Part shown: in pieces, positions 20,904 through 28,325 of the stretch
How the letters are laid out: each line of letters opens with the position of its first letter
Numbering within the stretch: the first letter of the stretch is position 1
Assembly: GCF_900107285.1 (NCBI RefSeq)
Contig: NZ_FNPK01000027.1
Span: 1-33,688 of the forward strand
Length of the DNA stretch: 33,688 nucleotides
Source: Acinetobacter kyonggiensis
Lineage (GTDB): Bacteria > Pseudomonadota > Gammaproteobacteria > Pseudomonadales > Moraxellaceae
Reading direction: 5' to 3'
Program-made: the position numbers and the translations under genes
The notes under the pieces: model-generated
What the model was told of the DNA's origin: nothing
What the model saw: the letters and a program-made list of their open reading frames with translations, nothing else
Database searches by the model: none

Positions 20904-20939
20904 TGAACGAACATCGCGTGCTGCTTGATATCTCGTTCA
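20904..20939 (-). other. Hairpin between atpI and atpB
   Basis: TGAACGA (20904-20910) and TCGTTCA (20933-20939) are exact inverted repeats separated by 22 bases, in the leader in front of atpB. It could influence RNA stability or the different expression levels of atpI and atpB. No T run follows. Confidence 0.35.
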
Positions 20940-20972
20940 TCTCCTAAAAAACTTTTCAATTTTTTGTTGCGC

Positions 20973-21371
20973 CTATACTCGTTTTTGTTGCCGTGACACC
21001 CAAAATGGCGCGACCCACGACATGGCTTGAACGAGAATAAAACCACAAAACAATGCCGCCGCTGACAACGGTTTAACAGTGTTTAAAATTAAAATGAAAC
21101 CAACAATCACAATTGCAAACTTGCCCATTAGCCCCCGATACATGTTCGAAAGAACTTGTTTTGAGGCTCGCGCACCTGCGGCTCGAAACGATTGCCAAGA
21201 AAAATAACAACTGGCAAGCCAACAAACCAACGCACCAAGTGCGGCGCTTAAAGCTGCAGTTGAGTCTTTCAAGACCCACGCTATCAAGGCTGAAACAGGG
21301 ATCATGCCTGCTTGTAAAATGACTAAAGCTTTCGCTAATCGTCGGTCAACCATGCGACTAGTTCGGCTCAT
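20973..21371 (-). CDS. atpI: F1F0 ATP synthase subunit I
   Basis: Small membrane protein encoded first in the atp operon, thought to assist c-ring assembly or magnesium supply. Four hydrophobic segments are visible: LVILQAGMIPVSALIAWVL, ALSAALGALVCWLASCYF, FAIVIVGFILIL and ALFCGFILVQAMSW. A basic start (SRTSRMVDRRLAK) and end (SRQQKRV) are typical. A sigma70 promoter lies 65 bases upstream. Confidence 0.93.
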   Translation of the reverse strand: MSRTSRMVDRRLAKALVILQAGMIPVSALIAWVLKDSTAALSAALGALVCWLASCYFSWQSFRAAGARASKQVLSNMYRGLMGKFAIVIVGFILILNTVKPLSAAALFCGFILVQAMSWVAPFWVSRQQKRV

Positions 21372-21435
21372 TATTTATTCACTCACAGCATTCATGCTTG
21401 ACAAGTCTAGCTGATGATCGTTTTTAATCGCAGGC

Positions 21436-21464
21436 ATTATAGAGTTACACCCCTGAACATGCAA
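21436..21464 (-). promoter_or_regulatory. Sigma70 promoter of the atp operon
   Basis: On the minus strand TTGCAT (21459-21464), a 17-base spacer and a perfect TATAAT (21436-21441) are placed so that transcription begins about 55-60 bases before the atpI start. No terminator was recognised between znuA and this point, so some read-through from znuA is possible. Confidence 0.8.
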
Positions 21465-21541
21465 TCTTTTCCCGACCTTAGTCGTGTTTTTTTCGAAGTT
21501 CAGCCTGCTTTACTACATTCAATTTTTGTTTATTTTTTACC

Positions 21542-22381
21542 TTACTTTCGTGCATTTTGCACACAGTTAGAGGTTTTCGAAGCCAATGCTTTCCATGCCA
21601 GCACAAAATCCCCTGCCCCGCTCATACTTTCATCGACCGCTTGAAAGGTAATGGGATTTAGCTTCTGATACTGATTTTTACTGGCATGTCCCTCTGCCAA
21701 GAGGCACATATTTCGATTTGGACGACTGTCATTTAGGTATTTAATTTGTGCAAGGGTCGGTGCAACATGAGGATCATCAGTCAACGCTCCAGCAAATTTT
21801 AAATTTAAGGCGCGCTCTAAATATTGATAAGCATCATGATATGACCAGTAAGTCTTCAAAGATGAGTTGCTATTATATTGTTGTGCCGTTATTAACATTT
21901 CTTGGGCAAAACGTTTTGCATTCGCCCAATACGCCTCTTTTTGTTCAGGAACTTGCTGTGAACGCAATGCCGCAATAAAAAAACCAATCCGTACTGCATT
22001 ATTTGGATCAAGCCAAACATGGGTGTCGACAGTATTGTTTAAAGCAACACCACGGGTATTACGCTGCGGTAGCGTTTGAACAATGTCTGAAGCTAAAATA
22101 GAAATCGCTTTAGGATTATCTGATAATAACTTATCTAGCGGTGCTTCATGGGCCTTACCCAACCAAATCACCAAAGAGGCATCTTGAATTGCCTTGCGAT
22201 GAGCAGGTGTTAAAGTCACATCATGTCCAGTTTGGTTTTCCAACAACAGTACAGGTTTTTCAATACCTTGCGTGATTTCTTGCGCAATCAAATAAATCGG
22301 ATGCGTCGAAACCACTAAACTGTGTGACCAGCCTAAGGTACTCAATAAAGCCAGTGTACAAAATGCAAAAAAACGGGACAT
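21542..22381 (-). CDS. znuA: Zinc ABC transporter substrate-binding protein ZnuA
   Basis: Periplasmic zinc-binding protein of the ZnuABC uptake system. The signal peptide is SRFFAFCTLALLSTLGWS. Likely zinc ligands are the His in TGHDVTLTPAHRKAI, the His in DTHVWLDPNN and the His in YWSYHDAYQYLE; two Cys (CLLAEG and NCVQNA) could form the usual disulfide. The His-rich loop many ZnuA proteins carry before DTHVWLDP is absent. GGTGA lies 8 bases before the ATG at 22381; a longer TTG start (22396) is less likely. It is divergent from zur-znuCB across a Zur-box-like palindrome. Confidence 0.94.
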   Translation of the reverse strand: MSRFFAFCTLALLSTLGWSHSLVVSTHPIYLIAQEITQGIEKPVLLLENQTGHDVTLTPAHRKAIQDASLVIWLGKAHEAPLDKLLSDNPKAISILASDIVQTLPQRNTRGVALNNTVDTHVWLDPNNAVRIGFFIAALRSQQVPEQKEAYWANAKRFAQEMLITAQQYNSNSSLKTYWSYHDAYQYLERALNLKFAGALTDDPHVAPTLAQIKYLNDSRPNRNMCLLAEGHASKNQYQKLNPITFQAVDESMSGAGDFVLAWKALASKTSNCVQNARK

Positions 22382-22408
22382 GAAGAAGATCACCAAATAT
22401 TCATTAGG

Positions 22409-22423
22409 TGTTATAATATAACA
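22409..22423. promoter_or_regulatory. Zur box in the znuA/zur divergent promoter
   Basis: TGTTATAATATAACA is a perfect 15-base palindrome around a central A, and contains TATAAT. It resembles the TGTTATA-n-TATAACA operators known for Zur in Acinetobacter. It lies 28 bases before the znuA start and 100 before zur, so zinc-loaded Zur would shut off both directions. Confidence 0.85.
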
Positions 22424-22522
22424 AATAGGCAGAAATACATACGTCTAATCGAAACAGCTAGCGCTTCATGTTAAGATTTCATGTCATTTTGTTTTTATCA
22501 ATTTCGCTCTTGAGGTTTTGCT

Positions 22523-23017
22523 ATGAGCTTATGTTCACATGAACATCACAATGCATTACATGGCGTACATGACCATCATAATGTCGAAACACGTCTTGCT
22601 GAAGCAGAAAACCTCTGTGCAATTGTTGGTGCACGCTTAACGCCCTTACGTAAAGAAGTCCTCGAACTGATTTTAAATGCGACAGGACCAATGGGTGCAT
22701 ACGACTTGTTGGCAAAAATAAAAAGTGAATCTGATCGCCCTGCTGCTCCACCCACGGTATATCGTACTTTAGACTTTTTATTAGAAAAAGGTTTAATTCA
22801 TCGTTTAACTTCAATTAATGCTTATATTCCGTGTTGCCATCCGCGTGAAGGGCATCAGGCTGCATTTTTAATTTGTACAGAATGCAAAAATGTTAAAGAA
22901 GCATCTGCACAAGGTTTACTTAAACAATTAGATGAGCTTTCAGCATCTGATCAATTTACTGCACATCACAGTATTATTGAAATTTCTGGGATATGTCAGC
23001 AGTGTTGCAGCAAATAG
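22523..23017 (+). CDS. zur: Zinc uptake regulator Zur (Fur family)
   Basis: Represses zinc uptake genes when zinc is plentiful. The N-terminal winged helix (about residues 25-95) includes LTPLRKEVLELIL and PTVYRTLDFLLEKGLIHRL. The C-terminal dimerisation and zinc part has ICTECKNV and GICQQCCSK, the paired Cys of the structural zinc site. An unusual His-rich N terminus (SHEHHNALHGVHDHHN) precedes the first helix. The frame overlaps the znuC start by 25 bases, so the two are probably coupled. Confidence 0.94.
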   Translation: MSLCSHEHHNALHGVHDHHNVETRLAEAENLCAIVGARLTPLRKEVLELILNATGPMGAYDLLAKIKSESDRPAAPPTVYRTLDFLLEKGLIHRLTSINAYIPCCHPREGHQAAFLICTECKNVKEASAQGLLKQLDELSASDQFTAHHSIIEISGICQQCCSK

Positions 23018-23784
23018 TCACAGCGAATACGCTGATTACCTTAGATAAAATCAGTGTGCGGATTGATGAAATCGACATTTTAAAAAATGTCGATTTTACG
23101 CTACATGAGCAAGAAATTGTCACGCTAATTGGTCCCAATGGCGCAGGGAAATCGACCTTAATTAAAGTCCTGTTAGGCATTGTAAAAGCCAATTCAGGCA
23201 AAGTTTTGAGCCAGCAAAAGTTAAAATTTTCTTATGTGCCACAAAAGTTTAATCCATCGCATAGCTTACCGTTGCGCGTACAGGATTTATTGGCTCTAGA
23301 AAAATGTGATGCTCTGAAAAAAGCAGAAATTATTCGTGATACGGGCATTACTCAATTACAGAATTCCAAAGTACAACAATTGTCTGGTGGCGAGCGACAA
23401 CGGGTGTTATTGGCACGTGCTTTACTGCGTCAACCCCACATTTTAGTGCTTGATGAACCGATGCAAGGTTTGGATATTCAATCTGAAGCCGAATTGTATG
23501 ATTATGTACGCAGCCTGCCACAAAAATATGGCTGTGCTGTACTCATGGTTTCACATGATCTGCAATGGGTGATGCAAGGAACCCATCGAGTGGTCTGTTT
23601 AAATAAGCATATTTGCTGTAGCGGCTTACCTGAAAACGTACAACAACACCCAGAATATCAAGCTATTTTTGGCACCAATCGGGTGTTCTATCAACATCAT
23701 CATGACCATTGTGGACATGGTGATAGTGCCGTTCCATGTCAACATGATTCACGACCACACATTCACCCTGAACCGGAAGCCTAA
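22993..23784 (+). CDS. znuC: Zinc ABC transporter ATP-binding protein ZnuC
   Basis: ATPase of the ZnuABC importer, attached to ZnuB on the cytoplasmic side. Walker A is GPNGAGKST (about residue 49), the signature is LSGGERQRVLLARAL (about 134-148), Walker B is ILVLDEP and the switch His is in VSHD. A C-terminal His-rich tail (YQHHHDHCGHGD ... HIHPEPEA) may bind zinc. The start overlaps zur; no better ATG exists before the conserved part. The znuB gene follows 3 bases after the stop. Confidence 0.95.
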   Translation: MSAVLQQIVTANTLITLDKISVRIDEIDILKNVDFTLHEQEIVTLIGPNGAGKSTLIKVLLGIVKANSGKVLSQQKLKFSYVPQKFNPSHSLPLRVQDLLALEKCDALKKAEIIRDTGITQLQNSKVQQLSGGERQRVLLARALLRQPHILVLDEPMQGLDIQSEAELYDYVRSLPQKYGCAVLMVSHDLQWVMQGTHRVVCLNKHICCSGLPENVQQHPEYQAIFGTNRVFYQHHHDHCGHGDSAVPCQHDSRPHIHPEPEA

Positions 23785-23787
23785 GCC

Positions 23788-24588
23788 ATGATGGAATGGT
23801 TACAACTCTTGTTACCTGCATGGACAATGGGCACTTTATTGGTGTTTCTCACTGCACCACTGGGTTGCTTAATGTTATGGCGACGTATGTCTTTTTTTGC
23901 TGACACCATGGCGCATGGAACTTTACTTGGTGTAGCCATTGCAGGGGCTTTAAGTTTACCGCTTTGGCTGGGTGTGACTTTTTTAGCCTTTTTATTGGTG
24001 GCGATTTTATGGGTACTCCATGACCCTCGCCTCCCGAATGATGCTTTGCTTGCGCTCTGTTCAGCTACCCTACTTTGCTCAGGTTTATTGTTTATTCAAC
24101 ATATTCCAAGCTTGAGACCTGAATTACTCAGCTACTTATTTGGCGATTTACTACAAATTTCATGGTCAGACTTGCCCATGTTTGCCTTAGTGATTATGGC
24201 TGCGTTAGCTGTGCTCTATAAAAACTGGCAAGCGCAAATTCAAATTGCCATTGATCCTGATATAGCGGTAAGCGAAGGGGTAAATGCGCAATGGCAACGC
24301 TTGGTGTTTATGTTGCTGTTGGCATTGTTTACTGTATTGGCTTTACGTGCCGTTGGTTCATTATTGATGGGTGCCCTGCTGGTTATTCCCGCCTTAACGG
24401 CACGTTTACTGGCACACTCCCCCAAACAGATGGTGATTTGGGCTTTTGTGATGGCGCAAATTGGGGTGACGGTTGGTTTATGGTCAAGTGCTGGTTTAAA
24501 TATTTCCACGGGTTTAAGTATTGTTCTCACCATGGCTATTCTATTTACTGGGATTTTTATTTTTCAGAAAATAAAAAAGATCGCTTAA
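23788..24588 (+). CDS. znuB: Zinc ABC transporter permease ZnuB
   Basis: Membrane channel subunit of the ZnuABC importer with about eight hydrophobic segments. Family features include LGCLMLWRRMSFFADTMAHG near the N terminus and RAVGSLLMGALLVIPALTAR at about residues 188-208, the segment that contacts the ATPase. The 266-residue length is standard. It starts 3 bases after znuC, completing zur-znuC-znuB. Confidence 0.95.
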   Translation: MMEWLQLLLPAWTMGTLLVFLTAPLGCLMLWRRMSFFADTMAHGTLLGVAIAGALSLPLWLGVTFLAFLLVAILWVLHDPRLPNDALLALCSATLLCSGLLFIQHIPSLRPELLSYLFGDLLQISWSDLPMFALVIMAALAVLYKNWQAQIQIAIDPDIAVSEGVNAQWQRLVFMLLLALFTVLALRAVGSLLMGALLVIPALTARLLAHSPKQMVIWAFVMAQIGVTVGLWSSAGLNISTGLSIVLTMAILFTGIFIFQKIKKIA

Positions 24589-24616
24589 ATCATATTTTTG
24601 AGCTCCTGTTCCGCAA

Positions 24617-24669
24617 CAAAAAAACAATGCTTCAATCCAGATGACTCTGGTGGAGCATGCTTTTTTGTT
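24617..24669. terminator. Bidirectional terminator
   Basis: Arms with AATGCTTCA...CCAGA and TCTGG...GGAGCATG pair around TGAC with a small bulge. Seven A residues precede and six T residues follow, so it can serve both znuB (plus) and the convergent LysE-family gene (minus). Confidence 0.75.
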
Positions 24670-24696
24670 TTAAAGGAAAGTTTTTAGAAAGTTTAA

Positions 24697-25317
24697 TTAT
24701 TGATGCAGCATACTTAAGAACAACGCTGCACAACTAAACAATATAGCAAAAGTCCGATTCATATATTTTTGCTGCTTTGGCGAAGTTAATAATCGAAGTA
24801 CCTTCGCAGCTAAACCGGTATATCCAGCCATGACAATCAGATCAATACTAATCATGGTCACAGCCATAATCAGATACTGAATCCACTGCGGTTTGGACAA
24901 ATCCAAAAACTGCGGTAATACAGCCAGTAAAAAGACAATCGCTTTTGGATTACTTAAATTGACCCAAAAACCAGCCAAAACCAATTGAGAAATAGACTTA
25001 TTGGGTTGCTCCGTTTGAATATCCAGAGATTGCATCGGCGCTGTCCACTGTAAAAAAGCCAAATACAGCAAATACAACACACCAAACCATTTTACCAACA
25101 TGAAAGCCCAAGGGCTTGTGGCAAATAATACCCCAACCCCAGTCGCGACAATGCCGATTTGTAGCAATAAGGCCAATTGCAAACCTAAAGCATTCCAATA
25201 ACCACGTCGAAATCCATAATTTAAACCACTCGACATAGATGCAATTGCACCTGCACCAGGTGAAATGCTAATCATCCAGCATGCCAACATATAAGCCAGC
25301 CAAACTTGGTAAGACAT
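24697..25317 (-). CDS. LysE/RhtB family amino acid exporter
   Basis: Inner-membrane exporter of the LysE superfamily, likely moving amino acids such as homoserine, threonine or similar out of the cell. About six hydrophobic segments are visible. Family marks are SISPGAGAIASMSSGL with the following GFRRGYWNALGLQ (about residues 18-46), and FWVNLSNPKAIVF (about 116-128). The length of 206 is normal. The ATG at 25317 is preferred to a TTG two codons earlier. No regulator is beside it, so the substrate stays open. Confidence 0.9.
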   Translation of the reverse strand: MSYQVWLAYMLACWMISISPGAGAIASMSSGLNYGFRRGYWNALGLQLALLLQIGIVATGVGVLFATSPWAFMLVKWFGVLYLLYLAFLQWTAPMQSLDIQTEQPNKSISQLVLAGFWVNLSNPKAIVFLLAVLPQFLDLSKPQWIQYLIMAVTMISIDLIVMAGYTGLAAKVLRLLTSPKQQKYMNRTFAILFSCAALFLSMLHQ

Positions 25318-25480
25318 ATTCAACAGCGTAAGAGAAAGACCTTCAAATTATATGATGTTTCATCTTTTAAATGCGCAAATTCCACATCCACTAAAATAGA
25401 ATTTTAGGCTATTCACTCTCTTAATGATCAGGCACAATAAAAGCCAGCCACATATTTTATAAAAATTTTAGGAGCCATAA

Positions 25481-26401
25481 ATGACCGCCCAATCTGTAAT
25501 TTTGCCCTTACCTTCAGATCATGCTCGATTTATTGTTCTGCGTTTAAAAGACTTAAGCATTCAAGAATTAAAAGAAAAAATTGAAGCTTTATTATCAACA
25601 CGTGATCGTTTAATCACGCAACATCCTCATGCACAAATTAAAACAGCCATTGCTTTTGGTCCTGAGCTTTGGGCACAAATTTATCAACAAGTACCTGAAG
25701 GCTTTAAACCATTAGCACCCATTCATGGTTCTTTTGAAATGCCTGTAAATCCTGCCGATGTGCTCATTCATATTGCAGCGCAGCGTACAGATATCTGTTT
25801 TGCACTGAGCCAAGCTTTTTTTGAAGGGATTACGGACAAGGTTGACGTACTAGATGAACGCGTTTGCTTCCGCAATTTTGATGGTCGTGACTTGACGGGT
25901 TTTATTGATGGTACTGAAAACCCTCAATTCCCAGATGATCGTGCTGAAGTTGCTTTACTGGGTGAAGATCATGGTGTTTTTTCTGATGGGTCATTTGTAT
26001 TTGCGCAACGTTATGCACATAACTTAGAAAAATGGAAACAACTCAAAGTTGATACACAAGAACAGGTGATTGGCCGTACTAAATTAGAATCCATCGAACT
26101 TGATGATGAGGTCAAACCTGAAAACTCTCATGTTGCCCGTACAGTGGTTGAAGATGCTGAAGGAGAAGAAATGGAAATTCTTCGTCATTCACTGCCTTAT
26201 GGTGATGGTAAAGGTGATCAAGGTTTATTTTTTATTGCTTACACCCAAGATTTAAGCATTATTGATGCAATGCTATTCCGTATGTTTGGAACCAGTGGTG
26301 ATGGTATTCATGACCGACTGCTTCATTTTGTCACTCCAATGGATGGAGCGTATTATTTTGCACCAAGTGAAGAATTATTAGAAGAAGTGTTGGCAGGGTG
26401 A
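25481..26401 (+). CDS. DyP-type heme peroxidase (YfeX-like)
   Basis: Dye-decolourising peroxidase, a heme enzyme that uses hydrogen peroxide. The distal Asp is in TGFIDGTENPQ (about residue 145) and the proximal heme His in ENSHVARTVV (about 214). The later LRHSLPYGDGKGDQGLFFIAY with MLFRMFGTSGD matches the YfeX-type layout. The 306-residue length and lack of signal peptide fit a cytoplasmic enzyme. No encapsulin gene is near and the C terminus shows no obvious cargo peptide. AGGAG lies 8 bases before the ATG. A strong terminator follows. Confidence 0.94.
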   Translation: MTAQSVILPLPSDHARFIVLRLKDLSIQELKEKIEALLSTRDRLITQHPHAQIKTAIAFGPELWAQIYQQVPEGFKPLAPIHGSFEMPVNPADVLIHIAAQRTDICFALSQAFFEGITDKVDVLDERVCFRNFDGRDLTGFIDGTENPQFPDDRAEVALLGEDHGVFSDGSFVFAQRYAHNLEKWKQLKVDTQEQVIGRTKLESIELDDEVKPENSHVARTVVEDAEGEEMEILRHSLPYGDGKGDQGLFFIAYTQDLSIIDAMLFRMFGTSGDGIHDRLLHFVTPMDGAYYFAPSEELLEEVLAG

Positions 26402-26404
26402 TTT

Positions 26405-26435
26405 AAAAAGTAGCCACGAAAGTGGCTACTTTTTT
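26405..26435 (+). terminator. Terminator after DyP peroxidase gene
   Basis: AAAAAGTAGCCAC and its exact complement surround a GAAA tetraloop (26418-26421), making a perfect 13-bp stem with a T run. Confidence 0.95.
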
Positions 26436-26487
26436 ACAAATTTTTAAGGCTTTTAGAAAGGAAAAGAATTGAATTTTAAAAAATCTA

Positions 26488-27326
26488 GGGTGTGTTGACA
26501 TTTGCTGTTCAAAAAATTAGCGAGTCAGTAAAATTCAATCGCCAAACCAAATTTACTGCTCGTTATGCCCCGTACAATGCTGACTGATCAACACTGGTCG
26601 AAGTTAACGCCTATTTTACGTGATTTTAATATTTATCTTAAACCAAACTTACGTTTATTTATTGAAGCAATCCTTTATCGAATTCGTACAGGTTGTCCTT
26701 GGCGAGATTTGCCTGAATGTTTTGGTAAATCAAATTCTATCTTTAAGAAGTTTAATCGATGGTCTAAACACTCTAAGTTATTAAACATATTTAAATTACT
26801 ATCAATAAATGCTGACTTAGAATGGATCTTTATTGATGCTACACACGTCCGAGCACATCAACATTCGACTGGAATTAAAGATCAAGATATTGGTCGTAGG
26901 ATTGGTGGGAATAGCTCTAAAATTCATTTAGCCGTTGATTCAAATGGTAATCCAATAGCGTTTATTATAAGTGATGGGATAACACATGATGTTAAAATTG
27001 CACCTGATCTCGTGACATTATTGGATTTAGAGCAGACGGAAATACTGTGTGCTGATAAAGGTTATGACTCAGAACCATTAAGGAATCAAATTAAAGTAAC
27101 TAAAACAAAAGCCAATATTCCAAAGAAATCCAATACAAAAACAAGCAATGATCATATGGATTGGTATTTATATAAAATCAGGCACTTAGTTGAGAATACA
27201 TTTGCACGATTGAAGCAGTTTAGAGGGATTGCAACTCGTTATGACAAGCTAAAACGAAACTATGAAAATTCAGTTGCGCTTGCTTGTATCTTTATTTAGT
27301 TACCATTATGAAATGTCAACAGAACC
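26488..27326 (+). mobile_element. Complete IS5-family insertion sequence (839 bp)
   Basis: Imperfect terminal inverted repeats GGGTGTGTTGACATTT (left, 26488) and GGTTCTGTTGACATTT (right, complement, ending 27326) match at 14 of 16 positions. The dinucleotide TA flanks both ends (26486-26487 and 27327-27328), the target duplication expected of the IS427 group. One intact transposase frame fills the element. Both ends and the gene look undamaged, so it may be recently inserted and active. Confidence 0.88.
26565..27299 (+). CDS. IS5-family transposase
   Basis: DDE transposase of the IS5 family. The N-terminal part has the usual LTDQHWSKLTPIL and ILYRIRTGCPWRDLPECFGKSNSIFKKFNRW. DDE residues are recognised at EWIFIDATHVRAH (first Asp), EILCADKGYDSEPLR (second Asp) and RHLVENTFARLKQFRGIATRYDK (Glu). 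Many relatives split this protein into two frames joined by programmed frameshifting; here a single 244-residue frame covers both parts. Confidence 0.93.
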   Translation: MPRTMLTDQHWSKLTPILRDFNIYLKPNLRLFIEAILYRIRTGCPWRDLPECFGKSNSIFKKFNRWSKHSKLLNIFKLLSINADLEWIFIDATHVRAHQHSTGIKDQDIGRRIGGNSSKIHLAVDSNGNPIAFIISDGITHDVKIAPDLVTLLDLEQTEILCADKGYDSEPLRNQIKVTKTKANIPKKSNTKTSNDHMDWYLYKIRHLVENTFARLKQFRGIATRYDKLKRNYENSVALACIFI

Positions 27327-27460
27327 TAATCAAATGACAAAGAGTTTTTATAAGTCTACGGTATAGACTCTTCCAATAAAGAACCTCCATTCATTTTCAG
27401 TACATATCAGAAAATAGCTTGCTCAAATCACTATACATGGTATTCAACAGAATTTTTAAA

Positions 27461-27503
27461 AATTAATAATGCCTGTCACCGTTGGTGACAGGCATTATTA
27501 ATT
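27461..27503. repeat. Perfect 20-bp-stem inverted repeat
   Basis: The 20 bases at 27461-27480 are exactly complementary to 27484-27503 with only GTT between. The core is GCCTGTCACC/GGTGACAGGC. On the minus strand the stem is followed by ATTTTTAAAAA, so it may terminate the VgrG-effector-immunity transcript. The stem is much longer than needed for that, so another role is possible. Confidence 0.8.
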
Positions 27504-27596
27504 AAGATTCAGCCAATTGTTTGACTCAGAAATTTTACGCTATCTACTCATCATGAATAACTAGCGTAATTATGGAAAAAATCATGGTTTAAAGTC

Positions 27597-27618
27597 ATTG
27601 ATCCGAAATAGGATCAAT
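27597..27618 (-). other. Hairpin overlapping the stop codon of the immunity-like gene
   Basis: ATTGATCC and GGATCAAT pair across six bases, including the TGA stop at 27614-27616. There is no T run behind it, so it is not a convincing terminator. Confidence 0.4.
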
Positions 27619-28201
27619 TGCAAACATTTGTATCCTTGCATGAAATCCAACCAGTAGTTATACGACCATTTTTATTTGTATAAGTAATATTTAACCATCT
27701 AGAACTAATTTTTTTAACCTTAAATATATCACCTTTAACTAAATAACCTATACGATCTGGAGTATAATTATCAATATCATTAATATTAGTTTTTTTTAAA
27801 ACCACACCTCTATCAATACCATTATTAAGCCATTGATTGAATAATTTAGATTTTATTTCATCTTGTATTGATTTTAATTCTCCATATGGAAATTTATAAA
27901 CTATTTTACTATTATTTAAATCAAATACATCTCCACCACTACCAAAATAATTAGATAACTCATTATTAATTTTACAAGAGTCCTTGCACTCATAAACATT
28001 TATCAAATTATATTCTCCAGAATAGTTTACTCTATTTTTGAAATCTCTATAATTTTCAGAATACTTTATGGATAAGAAAATATATTTTTTATTTTTTATT
28101 TTTTCTTCAGAAATAAAATTAATTCTTGGCGTACTGCTAGGTATTTCTATTTCATCAACTAATATTTTTTTCTTGACAATTTCCAAAAAACAAAAGCACA
28201 C
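27614..28201 (-). CDS. Putative T6SS immunity protein, SH3-like body (frame-shifted)
   Basis: The open part of a gene placed directly behind the GH19-domain effector. The last ~60 residues (GYLVKGDIFKVKKISSRWLNITY ... TTGWISC) have the pattern of a bacterial SH3-like domain; the rest is Lys/Asn/Ile-rich and unrecognised. The apparent start, a GTG at 28201, has no ribosome-binding site. Removing one A from the A7 run at 28165-28171 joins this frame to the upstream signal-peptide frame that starts at 28325, giving a 236-residue exported protein. A periplasmic location suits immunity against a peptidoglycan-cleaving effector. GC content is very low, unlike the core genes. Function is inferred from position. 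Confidence 0.65.
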   Translation of the reverse strand: MCFCFLEIVKKKILVDEIEIPSSTPRINFISEEKIKNKKYIFLSIKYSENYRDFKNRVNYSGEYNLINVYECKDSCKINNELSNYFGSGGDVFDLNNSKIVYKFPYGELKSIQDEIKSKLFNQWLNNGIDRGVVLKKTNINDIDNYTPDRIGYLVKGDIFKVKKISSRWLNITYTNKNGRITTGWISCKDTNVCN

Positions 28202-28325
28202 TGTTATTTATTATCTGTGTTGATAAGCACTTATCATTGTTCAAATAATAAACATTTGAATGTAAATTACCACTTATAATAATTAAAAATATTAATGTCG
28301 AAAAAAAAATTCTGTAGTTTATCAT
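28155..28325 (-). pseudogene. N-terminal signal-peptide fragment of the immunity-like gene
   Basis: The ATG at 28325 overlaps the effector stop codon (ATGA), the usual coupling of effector and immunity genes. The 56-residue frame starts MINYRIFFSTLIFLIIISG, a Sec signal peptide, and runs through NNDKCLSTQ and LLFFGNCQEK before a stop just after an A7 tract. Without one A the reading would continue into the SH3-like body. It could be a true mutation, a slippage site or a sequencing error. Confidence 0.65.

Noticed and set aside
21481..21505. Plus-strand hairpin CGAC/GTCG followed by a T run between znuA and atpI
   Set aside because: The stem has only four base pairs and no rightward transcript is expected there.
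25481..26401. DyP peroxidase as encapsulin cargo
   Set aside because: No encapsulin gene is adjacent and the C terminus lacks a recognisable cargo-loading extension.
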